From Neopestalotiopsis rosae (lineage: Eukaryota > Ascomycota > Sordariomycetes > Amphisphaeriales > Sporocadaceae), in the NCBI GenBank assembly GCA_023078685.1, contig JALGAS010000006.1, positions 3,658,001-3,722,000 of the forward strand: a stretch of 64,000 nt of DNA, read 5' to 3'. Below the pieces are notes generated by a model. It was given only the letters and a program-made list of their open reading frames with translations, did not search any database and was not told where the DNA came from. The position numbers and the translations under genes were made by a program. Shown piece after piece: positions 9,872-20,947 of the stretch (positions within the stretch are counted from its first letter, which is position 1; the number at the start of each line of letters is the position of its first letter).

Positions 9872-11796
9872 ATGAAGATGGGGCTGTGGAAACACAAACT
9901 CCAAGGCAAGGCCTTGGTCTATGCCATTACGGCAGCCTCGTGCCAGGCGTTCTTGCTACTAGGTTACGATCAAGGCAAGTGTTCACGGACTATCCAATTC
10001 TTCGATACTCAATATGATGTGAAACACCATGACTAACAATGTGCAGGTGTGATGGCAGGTATTATCGGCGCAGACAACCGCTTCGGACAAGACTTCGGCA
10101 ACCCAGACGCAGACATGCAGGGCAACATTACGGCCCTCTACGACATTGGATGCGTATTCGGATCCATCATATGCTACTTTGTCGGCGAGCGCCTCGGACG
10201 ACGGACCATGCTGATGCTGGGCGGCTTCATCATGATCATCGGCTCAGCCATCCTCGGCTCCTCCTACACAATCGCCCAGCTGATTACCGGACGCATCATC
10301 ACCGGCGTCGGAAACGGCATGAACTCGTCGACGGCGCCCGTGTACCAGTCCGAATGCTCTCCGGCCCGGATACGCGGTGCCCTCTTGACACTCCAGGGCA
10401 CAGTCACGATCCTTGGTGTTGTTATTGCCTACTGGACCGACTATGGCACGGCGGCATATGTTACTAGCTTTCAGTGGCGATTCCCTCTTGCTTTTCAGGC
10501 CGTGTTTGCCATTTGTTTGATTCTGCAGATCGTCGGCCTTCCCGAGACCCCACGTTGGCTCGTGGCGCATGACCGACACGAGGAGGCTAGGTCGGTCATT
10601 GCTGCCATCAACGCAGTCCCAGCGAATGATGAGCAGGTCGGCCGCATCTTGCTTGACATCCAGACCGGACTCGAAGAGGAGCACAAGGGTGGCCCGTTCA
10701 AGTTCAAGGAGTTGCTATCGTGGGGACCTGAACAGAACCTCCGTCGCATGCTTCTGACCATTTCGGTGCAGCTGGGACAGCAGTTTAGTGGATCCAACAT
10801 GATCAACTACTATGCTCCGACCATTTTCCAGGGAAGTATGGGACTCAGTAGGAACTTGTCTTTGATCCTCGGCGGCTGTGCGCAGATTACCTACCTGGTT
10901 GGCTCGGCTATCCCGGTGTTTCTGATGGACCGCTATGGTCGGCGCAACCTGCTCATGTTTTGCTCTGCTGGTTTGTGCTTTTGCTTTGTCATGGTGGCCA
11001 TACTGCTGTCTTTGGGCACGACGGGTCCGGCGTACGGGGCCACTGCGTTTATATTTTTGTTCCAGCTCTTTTATGGTGTCGGATGGTTGCCAGTAAGACT
11101 TCTTCATGATCGCAAGTTGGATTTCTATGCTAAACATCACCCAGGTTCCATGGTTCTACCCAAGCGAGATCAATACTACCCGAGTCAGAGCTCGGATGCA
11201 GTCCATCGCTTCGGGATGGAATTGGATGGCAGTTTTTGCTGTCGTGAAGATCACGCCGATAGCATTTCGTAAGTCTTGCGTGATCTGACAATCGACTCAG
11301 TGGTCGTTGTCACTACAAATATGCTGACTGGAGTCCAGAGAACATTGGTTGGCGGACGTTCATCATCTTTGCAGTCTTGAATGCCGTGTTCATTCCAATG
11401 GTCTACTTCTTCTACCCAGAAACGAAGAACCTTGAGTTAGAAGATGGTAAGTGCAACCCTGGCTCCATAACGCGAAGGTGATCAAGAGGCTAACGACCCG
11501 CGCAGTAAGTAATGTTCACAAAATGATGCATCTCCATCGCTTGGTAGAAAATGAGCCAGATCTACACATTGAGACTCATTGTTATCGAAGAGAAGTATCC
11601 TAATATAATTCAAGTGCCAGGAAGCTGACAACATAATTACCACTAGATTCCATTACTCTTCCAGAAAGGTGGTTTTACGGGCGGCGTGTTCACGTCTCGA
11701 GGAAAGACGGTGATGCCGGGACAGCATGCACTCGATCGCAACATGAACGCGAAGAAGGCTTTACACGAAGGAGAGGAACAGGTTGAGCAAGTATAA
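9872..11796 (+). CDS. MFS sugar transporter (hexose/quinate-type permease)
   Basis: This is a plasma-membrane proton/sugar symporter-like protein of the major facilitator superfamily, expected to have 12 helices. Exons read as 9872-9974, 10047-11092, 11145-11268, 11339-11446, 11506-11594 and 11647-11796, giving about 539 aa. Family motifs occur in order: GYDQGVMAG across the first junction, ERLGRR after helix 2, PETPRW before the central loop, QQFSGSNMINYY in helix 7, DRYGRR, and PETKNLELED after helix 12. The tail ends with KGGFTGGVFTSRG, typical of the family. The first intron begins GCAAGT and ends CAG, so it is a GC-AG intron, and only this join gives the GYDQGV motif. Exon 5 would insert about 30 unusual residues before KGGFTGG, so the last two junctions are less certain. 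Substrate cannot be told. Confidence 0.85.
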
Positions 11797-12382
11797 CATT
11801 GATAAGCGTACAGTCGACTCAGGATAGCGTGCATGACTTATATCTGTGAGGTAGGAATTCACACCCTCCCACTCAATCAACTCCTTCGTTTCGTCTCTGC
11901 CACTTTTCGAGACAGATATGTCGCGCTGAGCGCCTTGCGAACTCATAGCAACTCATCAGCTTAATTGACTTATTTATTCTTTAAAACAGTCTGGCTAATT
12001 GCGGACTCCGAATTTGTTTGAATCATTCACAATCTACCCCATGCCGTATGCTACTGAGTAGAAGGATGAGGCGGGAAATCGAAGAAAACTTGCACTTGTA
12101 GACGTAAGCGGTAAGTCTAAGTGGTTTGATTGCTCTGTAATTTCTGCTTTAGCCTGCTGCATCACTTTACGGTGCGACTTGTTCACGCAAAGGCTGCCCA
12201 GAGTCTGGCCATTTTCATCTGTTATTTCTATGAGGCTCTACTCCCGGAAACGTTGTGCATGATCGTGAGCCCATCTCAGTACTCTCTATCGCCAAATCTA
12301 TCCTTGTGCCATCATACGCAGTATCAGGAAGCAAATACTAGCCTGACCGACCTAGACTGCCATGGCGACGACTTGGCTCGAT
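11797..12382. other. Intergenic, no gene seen
   Basis: This holds the presumed 3' UTR of the transporter, then sequence with only short open frames. Nothing is supported. Confidence 0.45.
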
Positions 12383-12616
12383 TCACCTGCTATCTCCAAG
12401 ATAGGGCCGGAATATGCAGCTAGTGCACCTATATTCCACGTCCACTTGTTCTTCATGCTTGATGCAAGGTCCCATCCTACATAGGATGTCGTTTGGGTCC
12501 TCCAAGCGCACGGTGAGAGTGGCAGGGTCGTCGCTGAATGCGTCTTGGCAGCATACCGTCTCTGCATAATAGCGGCATTCGCACCAGGTGTAGTAGATAT
12601 AGAGATTAGTACACAT
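12383..12616 (-). CDS. Small Cys-rich protein starting MCT
   Basis: This intronless 77-aa ORF has a true ATG. It begins MCTNLYIYYTWCECRYY, holds a CC pair near residue 23 and further Cys, and ends its core with a CTSC pair. There is no signal peptide. The layout (MC at the start, C-x-C after about 12 residues, C-x-x-C near the end) resembles the 101-aa protein at 17986-18291 on the other side of the NLR gene, and is a common arrangement among short uncharacterised fungal proteins that may bind zinc. The function is unknown. It may be a real small gene or a decayed copy. Confidence 0.4.
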   Translation of the reverse strand: MCTNLYIYYTWCECRYYAETVCCQDAFSDDPATLTVRLEDPNDILCRMGPCIKHEEQVDVEYRCTSCIFRPYLGDSR

Positions 12617-14149
12617 GATGGCGAAGATACCACGATTATTGTTCCGTCTGACGAAAATTGTTTCGGTGCCTGGCTGTTTCGTCTCGCGCCAATACTCAGC
12701 ACCATTTGACCCCTACCAGCGTACGTACACGCCTTCGTAATCAGAGTTGAGTATCGAGACTATCGATGAAGACTGAAAGAGAAGATCAAAACCCTTCTTC
12801 TATTTTGTCGTCGCAATGATGGTGATAGAATGCCAAGGGGCCCAGAGGAGGGTCTATCTTTGAACATTCGTGAACATTATATACTCCCGGTATGACATGC
12901 TGCATGGCCGTGATGAACCGGCTGACGACGAAGGTGATTCAGACACAGTTTGTAATTCTGTATATGCTCTTTCACATCTTACTTTCAATTATAGTCCATC
13001 CACAGATTATCATGTCATTCATTGATCAAGCCAGACTCCTCCTCAAACAGGTTTCGGCAACATGAGATCATACACTGAGCTGCTTATCACACCATTGGAT
13101 ATTATATGTACAGGAGGTGCGATGAGCCGCGACTCGGAGACGGCATCAAGAGCGTTTGCGAGGCCATGGTTTAGTACACTCAGGCTCATATCGTAAAATC
13201 GTGGGAGTTTTCACAAAAGAAGTGACATCTCGCATTATACGCTACATGTCGAATAGAAGGACTGTACCAGTACTCAGATGAGTTTTGAGAACGCATAGTT
13301 GCTTGAGTGCATCGTACATGGTCAAACCATCTAATCCTACTAGGAGTCTCAAGAACGGGTACAATCACCCCGCAGAAGTATCCGTACACCCTCCATTTTG
13401 CATATTCCGCGGAGAATACGATATATTCTACGCATTAGCAATTTTTAGATTTCTTATTTTTATATATATAGAGAAATTAAATTGCAAAAAGTTCTTTATA
13501 TAATGAATATTATATATTAAACGTTTATAGCATATTAGAATATTTATTTCATTTTTATATATCGTATTATATATAAGTGAATATGGTGAGTTTTGGTGTG
13601 AGTAGGGGGAAGTACGGAGACTTATGCGGGGTCGGTTTAAATATTGAGTTGACTGGTGATCATGTCAGTGGCTACACCCAAATAAGGTACGATTAAGCGG
13701 CTCTTAATTTGAATGAGTAAAATGAGCTTGCCCATGATTTGGCAAATGAAGTTTGAGCTACTACATGTACGGGAGAGAATAACTCTCATTTGTTTCAGCC
13801 ATTCAGATGTCAGTACCGGGGTGTGGCTCAGCCGCCGGGCAAAGTGAGGGGTCGCGATATTGCTTTCGTATAACCAATGAAAGATCGCCATTCATCTTAA
13901 GCGAAATACCGACCGCAGTAAGATGTGTGCACCAAGTGCTCAGCACAGCACAGACCACCGCCCGAATCTCTGGGAGTTGACGCGAGGCTGTGAGGACTGT
14001 CCTCCAAATATTGCCAATTAGCATCGTTGTTCCTCCTCATCTCAAAGGGCGGCCATCTTGCAACATTCTCGCGCAAAGGCAGGCTTAGACGGTAGGAATT
14101 ACATGGCTATCTCTGCTGCGGGCACCGCTATGCTGAGACACTGAGGTCG
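12617..14149. other. Gene-free, partly AT-rich spacer
   Basis: No gene is supported. The central part includes a strongly AT-rich block (13438-13580). The right end must contain the promoter of the NLR-like gene. Confidence 0.5.
13438..13580. repeat. AT-rich island, possible mutated repeat relic
   Basis: About 140 bp consists almost entirely of A and T, with runs such as TATATATATA and ATTATATATTAA, whereas the flanking sequence is of ordinary composition. Fungal genomes with repeat-induced point mutation often keep such C-to-T depleted relics of transposons. No terminal repeats or coding remnant are visible, so the origin is inferred. Confidence 0.4.
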
Positions 14150-17100
14150 ATGGATCCCGTCGTCTATCGACTACGGCAGTTGCCTCAAGATGCTGACCGA
14201 TTGGAGGTGATTCAGCTCCTCAGCAAATCACTCGACATCGATCAATCAGCTATACACGTCTGCTCCTTGGCTCGCAGCACCGATCAATTAGTTCCAAGCA
14301 GGACTGCCACCCTTCAGTTCAACGAGACTGTAGCGGTTCGAGAGGTCTTGAAGCGAAATGAGAAAGGCAACGTTGCCACGTCTGCGAACGAATGGAAAAT
14401 ACGAGTAGAAAACCTGAAGAACTCTCTTGTCTTGGATTCCCATTTTCGTGGCTTAACACCATTGCATGATCCACCGGTCTACGACGCAGAGTAAGAAGCC
14501 TCATATGTTATCGAGTTTCTTTACTAAGCGAATTTGCAGTTGTATAGCGATCTCTGGGCTCTCAAGCCACCCATTCGGATCATGGCAACCTAAAGGTGCA
14601 TCCAAAACATTCATGTGGATTCGCGACGCTCTGCCAAAGTCACTACCACATATCAGGCCAATCTTATATGGCTATGACACTACTCTCGTCAAGAGCAATT
14701 CCTTCCAGTCCATCCTGGACCTGGCGCTGGGTTTGCTGAGTCAGATGAGAGCTAATGGATGGAGTTCACCCACTTCGAAGCCACTTGTGTTTCTTGCACA
14801 CAGCTTAGGTGGTATTGTCCTTAAACAAGCCCTCGTTTCTCTCGCAAATCAAATGCGGCGCGATGACCCACTTCGAAAGGCTATCAGAGGAGCCATATTC
14901 TTCGGCGTGCCGAATCTCGGCATGGAGCAATCGCACCTGATGGCCATGGTCGATGGCCAACCAACTGAGACCATTGTGACTGACTTATCCGTCAACTCCG
15001 AGTATTTGCGTCAACTTGACGAGCAGTTTGCTGGAATTGCTTACCTACAGCGTGTTCAGCTTTATTGGGCATATGAGACTCGAAAATCTCCGACCGTAAT
15101 AGTAGGCTTACTCGAATTCCGAACATAGAACAAGCAGTAGGCTGACCTTGTCCAGAGAAATACTCACGGCGTATGGGAAAGAACAGGCCCAGAAGAGATA
15201 CTGGTCACCCAACACTCTGCAGCCCGTGGACTATATGAAGTGCATTCGAGATCAGACTCAATTTTTCCTATCAACGAGAACCATTCCAACATGGTCAAGT
15301 TTACCGAGAACGATCCAGATTACAACATAGTAGTCGACAAATTGGTGCAAATTGTAGTACAAATAAAGGACGTGCCCTCTAATACAAGAGAAGTTGAGGT
15401 TTCGACAGCACAGAATCCTATATTTGACTCAAAGGCCACAGCTGACGGTAAGTTTTCAGTCCTTTGATACCATGTGACACAGTGACTAACATTGTTCACA
15501 GACATCCTCAAATCTCTTGCCGCCCCAGTGCGCGACTATCGTTTGGAACAAATCGAGAAGAAGTTCCGCAATACTTTTGACTGGGTTTACGATATACAGG
15601 AGCCAGGTTTCAATCAGTGGCTCCAGAAAGGAGCTGGACTATTCTGGATTAATGGCAAACCGGGATCAGGAAAGTCAACATTGATGAAGTTCATATTCCA
15701 AGACTCGCGCACCAAGGAACTATTGTCCGATTGGAAGAGCTCATCTGTTCAGATTCACGCGGCATTCTTCTTCCATCATCGCGGCAACGCAATGCAAAAA
15801 TCGTTTGAAGGGCTCCTGAGAAGTGTTCTGACACAAATCGTCGAGCAATGCAGCAGCTTGTCTTCTTACCTGGTGCAGTCATTTGGCAGAAAATCTGTAA
15901 GAAATGATTATTGGACTTTGTCAGGGTTGCAAAGAGGGTTGTTCCAGATTCTGGAACAAACCGAAGTACCCTTGCATCTCTGCCTATTTTTGGATGCATT
16001 GGACGAGTACGACGGGAACCTCGAGTCCATTTGCAAATTTCTTAGCGACATTGGCCGAATACCACAAACTGCAACGAAACGTATCCAGGTTTGCTTCTCT
16101 AGCCGACCTTGGGAAATCTTTACTGAGAAATTCGGCAATTGTCCTGGCTTCAGAATACAAGACTACACGAGAGACGATATCAGAGACTTCTGTTTGGGCT
16201 CGATAAAGAATGAACACCTCTCTACTACGGTACTGGAAAGCCTCGTTCCGGATCTCGTGCAACGATCGAAAGGTGTTTTTCTATGGGTGAAGCTAGTGGT
16301 CAAAGAACTCGCCCAGGATTTCAGGACCAACACCGATAGACAAGAATTGGAAAAGCGCTTAAGAGCACTACCAACAGAGCTGGATGAGTACTATGCCGAG
16401 ATCATAGAACGCATTCCTCATGGGCACAGGTGGATGACCTACGCCATGCTGGAGATAGTTGTCCGTTCATTCGGGCCTCTGACGCCCAGAATTCTTGTGT
16501 ACTCTCTGAGTTCCGCCTCATCAAAGTCGTATTTTGAATGTGTTGCACAATATGAAGCGCTCATGCACCAAGAGCTCACCGCGCCAGAGACGGAGAACTT
16601 TGCAGACTTGGCAAGAAGCTACTCCACTAAATACTGTGGAGGACTTTTAGAAAGCGTGAAAAAGAGCGGCAGTGATCATCAGGGAGAAGAACTAGGTATT
16701 CAGGTATTTCACCAAACTGTGGAAGACTTCGTGATGAGTCCAAAATTCAAGACCCTGGTGCTCGGGGATTTGGCAAAGATCACTATCGAGAATGGCAACT
16801 CCTTCTTAGCCAAATTCTTTCTTTGGGAAAACATTGTTGACTCTAAATGGATTTATCATCGGTCTTTCCTGGAGAGGTTGACTGAGAATAAGGCGGCGAT
16901 AGTCCTTCGACGAAAGAGAAAAAGGTTGAGCTACACCGACCCCAATACCTTCCCGCGTTATGCAAAAGCAGCTGAAGAGACGACTGGGCACAGTATGAAA
17001 AGTTTTTTGGAAAGTGTTCCTGCCAGTAACCTTCTATACTTCAGAGGTTACACTGTACTGGGACTCGCCGTCCATGTTGATCTACAATTGCTCATGTCCG

Positions 17101-17786
17101 ATATATTGGTGGCCGACCCAGAAGCGCTACGAAAGTCAACAGAACCGCTTATCACCCGAGCCGCAAGAGCCTGTTTAGGCAAGCTACGAACAGTATCAAA
17201 GATCCGCTTTCTATTAGACGCAGGCTTCAGGATAGACTCGAACCCAGACGATTGGAGATCATTCATATACTATACCAATTCGGATTTGATTCACGAACCG
17301 CAAATGGATGGCTTGCTTGATGGTGCAAGAATTCTCATGGAGCATGGTCAGTCTCCGGAGGCCTTATTAGTCTCACGTTGGGACTACAAAGATCGAAGAA
17401 ATCTAAAGTGGGGACCATTGCACATTTCTCGGCTGCCACTAACAGAAGTCCTTCTCGAGTATGAGGCCAATGTGAACGCTTTGGACTCTAGGGGCCGGAC
17501 GCCACTAGACAACAGGTTTGGAAGAAGATTCATTTTTGGTGATCGACGCTATGGAGACACCATACTGCAGAGGTGTAAGCTACGAAAGATATGGGCTGAC
17601 GAACGAGAAGAAATGTACAAAGAGCTATATCAAGTGATTTGTCTATTGGTATCCAAAGGTGGCACGACACGGAAGGCCTCAGCGCGCGATATAAGGTTGC
17701 GTTTGGAGAAATTCGCAAAACACGGGTGGGAAACGGAAGCCTTGTATCGCGCATTGATACCGGCACATGCACCATCAGACAAATAG
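14150..17786 (+). CDS. Fungal NLR-like protein: SesB-type alpha/beta hydrolase plus NACHT/P-loop NTPase
   Basis: Four exons (14150-14490, 14540-15101, 15156-15447, 15502-17786) give 1159 aa. Introns are 49-54 bp and frame is kept. Residues 1-113 are a short N-terminal region. About 114-330 is an alpha/beta-hydrolase of the SesB type: CIAISGLSSHPFGSW, a nucleophile elbow AHSLGG with Ser202, and a terminal strand THGVWERTGPEEILVTQHSA. About 420-720 is a signalling NTPase with Walker A GKPGSGKS (450-457) and Walker B CLFLDALDE (559-567). The C-terminal 350 residues are mostly helical. One stretch, VNALDSRGRTPLDNRF, looks like a single degenerate ankyrin repeat; no regular repeat array is seen. 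In fungi, such NLR-like proteins are associated with non-self recognition and regulated cell death. That role is inference here. Small Cys-rich MCT proteins flank it. Confidence 0.85.
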
Positions 17787-17985
17787 TCAGGGTTGAAATC
17801 TGCAAAGCTGTTAGAATAGTAATACGCCATTCTGTCACGTTGTAACGATTCTGTACATAGGCGTTTGGTATTCAAGTAATATAATGATCACTCCAAATAT
17901 CTCACTTGGATAGGACGACATATATGAGTGAAAACATTGCAACGCCCACCGATATAACGAGAGAACCTATTGAGATACCCATCTA

Positions 17986-18291
17986 CTAGTAACCCCCGGC
18001 GATATCCGCATCAAGCGAGTAATCAAAGTCGGAAATCCTGGTGCAATCCTCACAAGCGCCCGGTAAACCCTCAACCGGCACCTTTCGCACGTCATGTCTG
18101 CAACCCCTCATCCAGTCGGGCATGTAGCGATCGCCGTACTGAGCGGTGGCCCTGCTGGTGTCGCCACGCATGCACAGAACGCGGCCGGAGGCATCGCGAC
18201 CGCCTCGGCGCCGGGCCGCGGCGCACGTATCGGTGTAGAGGTAGACCTTGTGGTGGCATTGTTGCCAGTGGTTCATGACGTGGGTACACAT
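17986..18291 (-). CDS. Small Cys-rich protein starting MCT, unknown function
   Basis: This intronless 101-aa ORF runs from a true ATG to a double stop. It begins MCTHVMNHWQQCHHK. Cys/His pairs are spread along it, and a CEDC pair sits near the C-terminus before an acidic tail. No signal peptide or membrane segment is seen. This layout recurs among short uncharacterised proteins of filamentous fungi and could bind a metal. A TATA box lies about 200 bp upstream (18492-18499). It overlaps no other supported gene and is convergent with the NLR gene, about 200 bp away. I am fairly sure it is a gene, but its function is unknown. Confidence 0.6.
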   Translation of the reverse strand: MCTHVMNHWQQCHHKVYLYTDTCAAARRRGGRDASGRVLCMRGDTSRATAQYGDRYMPDWMRGCRHDVRKVPVEGLPGACEDCTRISDFDYSLDADIAGGY

Positions 18292-18787
18292 TGCTGTGGT
18301 GTGTTCTGTGGTGTGTTCAGTTACGAAGAATCTTTTTACTAAGTTGGTTTTGCGGAGACTTTTGATGATCTCTGATGTATGTATTATACAGGGTAGTCTG
18401 CAATATTCGGGGTTGCAGCGTTGTTGTCTGTGGTGTTTCTTTTTCTGTGTTGTTCTTCTTGCCTCAATGTCTTCTCAGATTCCCAGCGGAGTATTTATAC
18501 TGAAATCCGGCGGACGTGCCAAAATTTGATAGTGAATACGCGATCCTCATCACCGACACCAATATTCTACCTTGCTAAATCACAGAATCATGTTCATATT
18601 CAGTCACTGTACCAGATTACACGAGCACCCATGGAATGTTAATTGATCGAAAGCGAATATAAACACTTGGTCATGGCAACAGTGAGTGGTTTCATATTGG
18701 ATTGATGCAGAAGACAAGAGAAGAATCGTGTTTACTATGTACATATGGCTCGTCTGTTATTCAGACCTAGGACCAATTAACTGCCTT
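18292..18787. other. Short intergenic with minus-strand promoter
   Basis: This holds the promoter of the 101-aa Cys-rich gene and the 3' UTR of cyanide hydratase, both on the minus strand. No other feature was recognised. Confidence 0.5.
18492..18499 (-). promoter_or_regulatory. TATA box of the 101-aa Cys-rich gene
   Basis: Read on the minus strand the sequence is TATAAATA, about 200 bp before the ATG at 18291. Match to consensus is seen; use is inferred. Confidence 0.4.
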
Positions 18788-20068
18788 TTACAGCTTGGTA
18801 GCCTCCTCAGTCTTGTCCTGAGGGACCTTGACGGAAGCAGGCTCGCCGTCCAGGGGCTTGTCCAGACCCAGACGGGTGCGGGTGCTGTAGGTGGCAATGC
18901 CGCCAGCCGGGTCGGCCTCGGTGATGAGCTCCTTGCGGCGGGTGTCGACCAGGAGGCGGATGAGGTCGGGGCGCATGTAGTGGCCGGCAAAGTCGGCGAG
19001 GACCTTGGTCAGGTGGGTCTCGTTGAGGTCAATGTCGACAAAGAGCAGGCCGTCAAAGTCCTTGCTGGGCTTGGTGTGCAGGCTGCCGTCGGGGCGGTAG
19101 ATGCGGGCGTGGCCGTTGTACACGGACGGGTCCGTCTCGGGCTCGACGCCCTCGGGGGTGTTCTTCTTGAGGCCCTCGACCGAGAGGCGCTGGAAGGGCG
19201 CCAGGGTCCAGGTGCCCGTCTCGATGGCGTACTCGGGGGTGACCAGATCAGAGGCAGGGTCGGCGTCTATTAGGGATCGAGGTCAGGTCATTGTTTCTCA
19301 TCCTTGTTATATACATGAAAGCACTTCTTACAGTTGGTGGCAGGGTCAGGCGAAACCTGTCTCTCCTTGCCAGGGTAGACGGGCCAAGCGGCAATGTGTA
19401 CCTGCTCGCCCTCGGAGACGTTGAGGGACTTGAGGAAGGGGTTCATGTTCTCCCAGCAGTTGAGCTGGCCGACGCGGCCAATCTCGGTCTCGGTGACGGA
19501 CTTGAAGGTGTCGCCGGCGCCGTCGCCGTAGACGAGCTTCTCGACGTGGGTGGGCTTGATCTTGCGGCGGTGGTTGATGACCTCGCCGGTCGGGCTGATG
19601 AGCACCTGGGCCAGGTACAGGGTGGCGTGGTCGATCTCGGAGAAGCCCAGCGAGACAAAGATCTGGTTGTCGCGGGCGGCCCGGCGGATGCGGCGCATCT
19701 CCTCGGAGTCTACGGCCATGGAGTTCTCACGGTACTTCTTGAGCATGGGGAGGCTCTGCAGGTATGTGACCTTCCACATCCAGTAGGGGTATCCGGGAAT
19801 CCCTGAGCAAGATCATGTCAGTCATGATGGACTATATGGAAGGCTTGGCCAAGGTGATGGTGTGTCTACTTACAGACTTCAGGGAAGGCGACAAGCTTGC
19901 ATCCTGCCTGTCCGGCTTCGTTGATGAAGTCGATGGTCTTGCGGACACCGCCCTCGAGGTCGAACCAGCCAGGCTCGGAGGTGACCTGTACAAGTCAGTC
20001 AACCTTGGTTTTCAAGTCAAAAGCGTGGAGTGACTTACAGCGGCGGCCTTGTACTTGGTGATGGGCAT
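18788..20068 (-). CDS. cht: Cyanide hydratase (nitrilase superfamily)
   Basis: This enzyme converts cyanide to formamide, a detoxification known in cyanide-exposed and plant-associated fungi. Four exons (20068-20039, 19985-19874, 19802-19332, 19266-18788) give 363 aa, the normal family size, starting [20 protein letters not shown]. The nitrilase triad is complete: Glu46 in LVAFPEVW, Lys128 in [12 protein letters not shown] and Cys163 in GQLNCWENM. The long C-terminal extension that supports spiral oligomers is present after [14 protein letters not shown]. Cyanide hydratase is preferred over generic nitrilase because the whole sequence follows the pattern of fungal cyanide hydratases. A TATA-like TATATAA lies about 110 bp upstream (20174-20180). 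It is probably cytosolic and probably cyanide-inducible by analogy. Confidence 0.93.
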
Positions 20069-20173
20069 CTTGGAGGATGGTTGGTGAGTTATGTGCTTGA
20101 TAAGTCGATGTATTGAATGTTTGAATGATGTTCTGATCAATATTCAGACTACAAAGGACGGAATATTAACAAC

Positions 20174-20180
20174 TTATATA
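20174..20180 (-). promoter_or_regulatory. TATA-like element of cyanide hydratase
   Basis: On the minus strand it reads TATATAA, about 110 bp before the ATG, a usual spacing for a strongly inducible fungal promoter. Use is inferred. Confidence 0.4.
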
Positions 20181-20837
20181 TTCCATCTCGACCAAAACTT
20201 CTCATAGACGATTCGGCATTTGCGAATATCAACTCGAACCACATATCACATAGAGACTTGCATACTTGTGCCACGTCCAAGGCTTGATGCATGATAAACA
20301 GCCCAGTTTTCTTATTCCGAGATAGCAAGAAGGCATACCTAGACGCACCACCAATGGCAAAAGCCGATTGTACAGATGTATACGCATAACCGATGTAGGA
20401 GTAGTGAGCAAGGGACGGGCGTCGGCGTAAGGGATCTAGTTCTGGAACAACTCATCACCATCTTCCCCAGTACTTACAGTATGCGAGGGGAGATTTCGGA
20501 AAGACCGAGTCAGTGCGAACTTCAACCGAGTTACCTGACTGACAGTTCATGCAAAACTGCCCATATTGTCTCTGAACAGCACAACAAGTTGCAGCCTTAC
20601 AATGTTGACGTGATTCGACTATTAGTCATGGTTCCACTATGAGCGGTAAGAAGAGGTATTTTGTAAGACGTTTCCTGGAGGGCAAACACTCGCGGATCGG
20701 GCGGTTCGCAAGCCAATGGTCCGTGAAGAAAGAGCTCTGGGGAAAATCGTCAACAGACACTACCGTTTCAAAGACACAAGCTCTGAGGCTCTCAAAGAGT
20801 GGTCGCAAGCCCGTTCGGTACGCCTCTCTCGAACCAC

Positions 20838-20947
20838 TTGTTCAAATCCCGGATGGCACGATCATGCAAGGCCGCTTGCCGGGCGCTCCGCATCCCCGTG
20901 CACTCCCGAGCGGCCTTTGCCTTTGTTCAAATCCCGGGCCCGTAGCG
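20838..20947. repeat. 15-bp direct repeat TTGTTCAAATCCCGG, two copies
   Basis: Copies lie at 20838-20852 and 20933-20947. The core GTTCAAATCC resembles a tRNA T-arm/B-box, but neither copy has a T-stem that pairs or a cloverleaf around it. It may be a relic of a tRNA-derived element or chance. Confidence 0.3.

Noticed and set aside
12352..12705. 117-codon minus-strand frame overlapping the 77-aa Cys-rich ORF
   Set aside because: Low-complexity Ser/Ala/Thr translation; the overlapping frame with ordered Cys pairs is the better candidate.
18686..19273. 195-codon plus-strand frame over cyanide hydratase
   Set aside because: It is antisense to the conserved C-terminal exon; the Gly/Val/Leu-rich translation reflects codon bias of the true gene.
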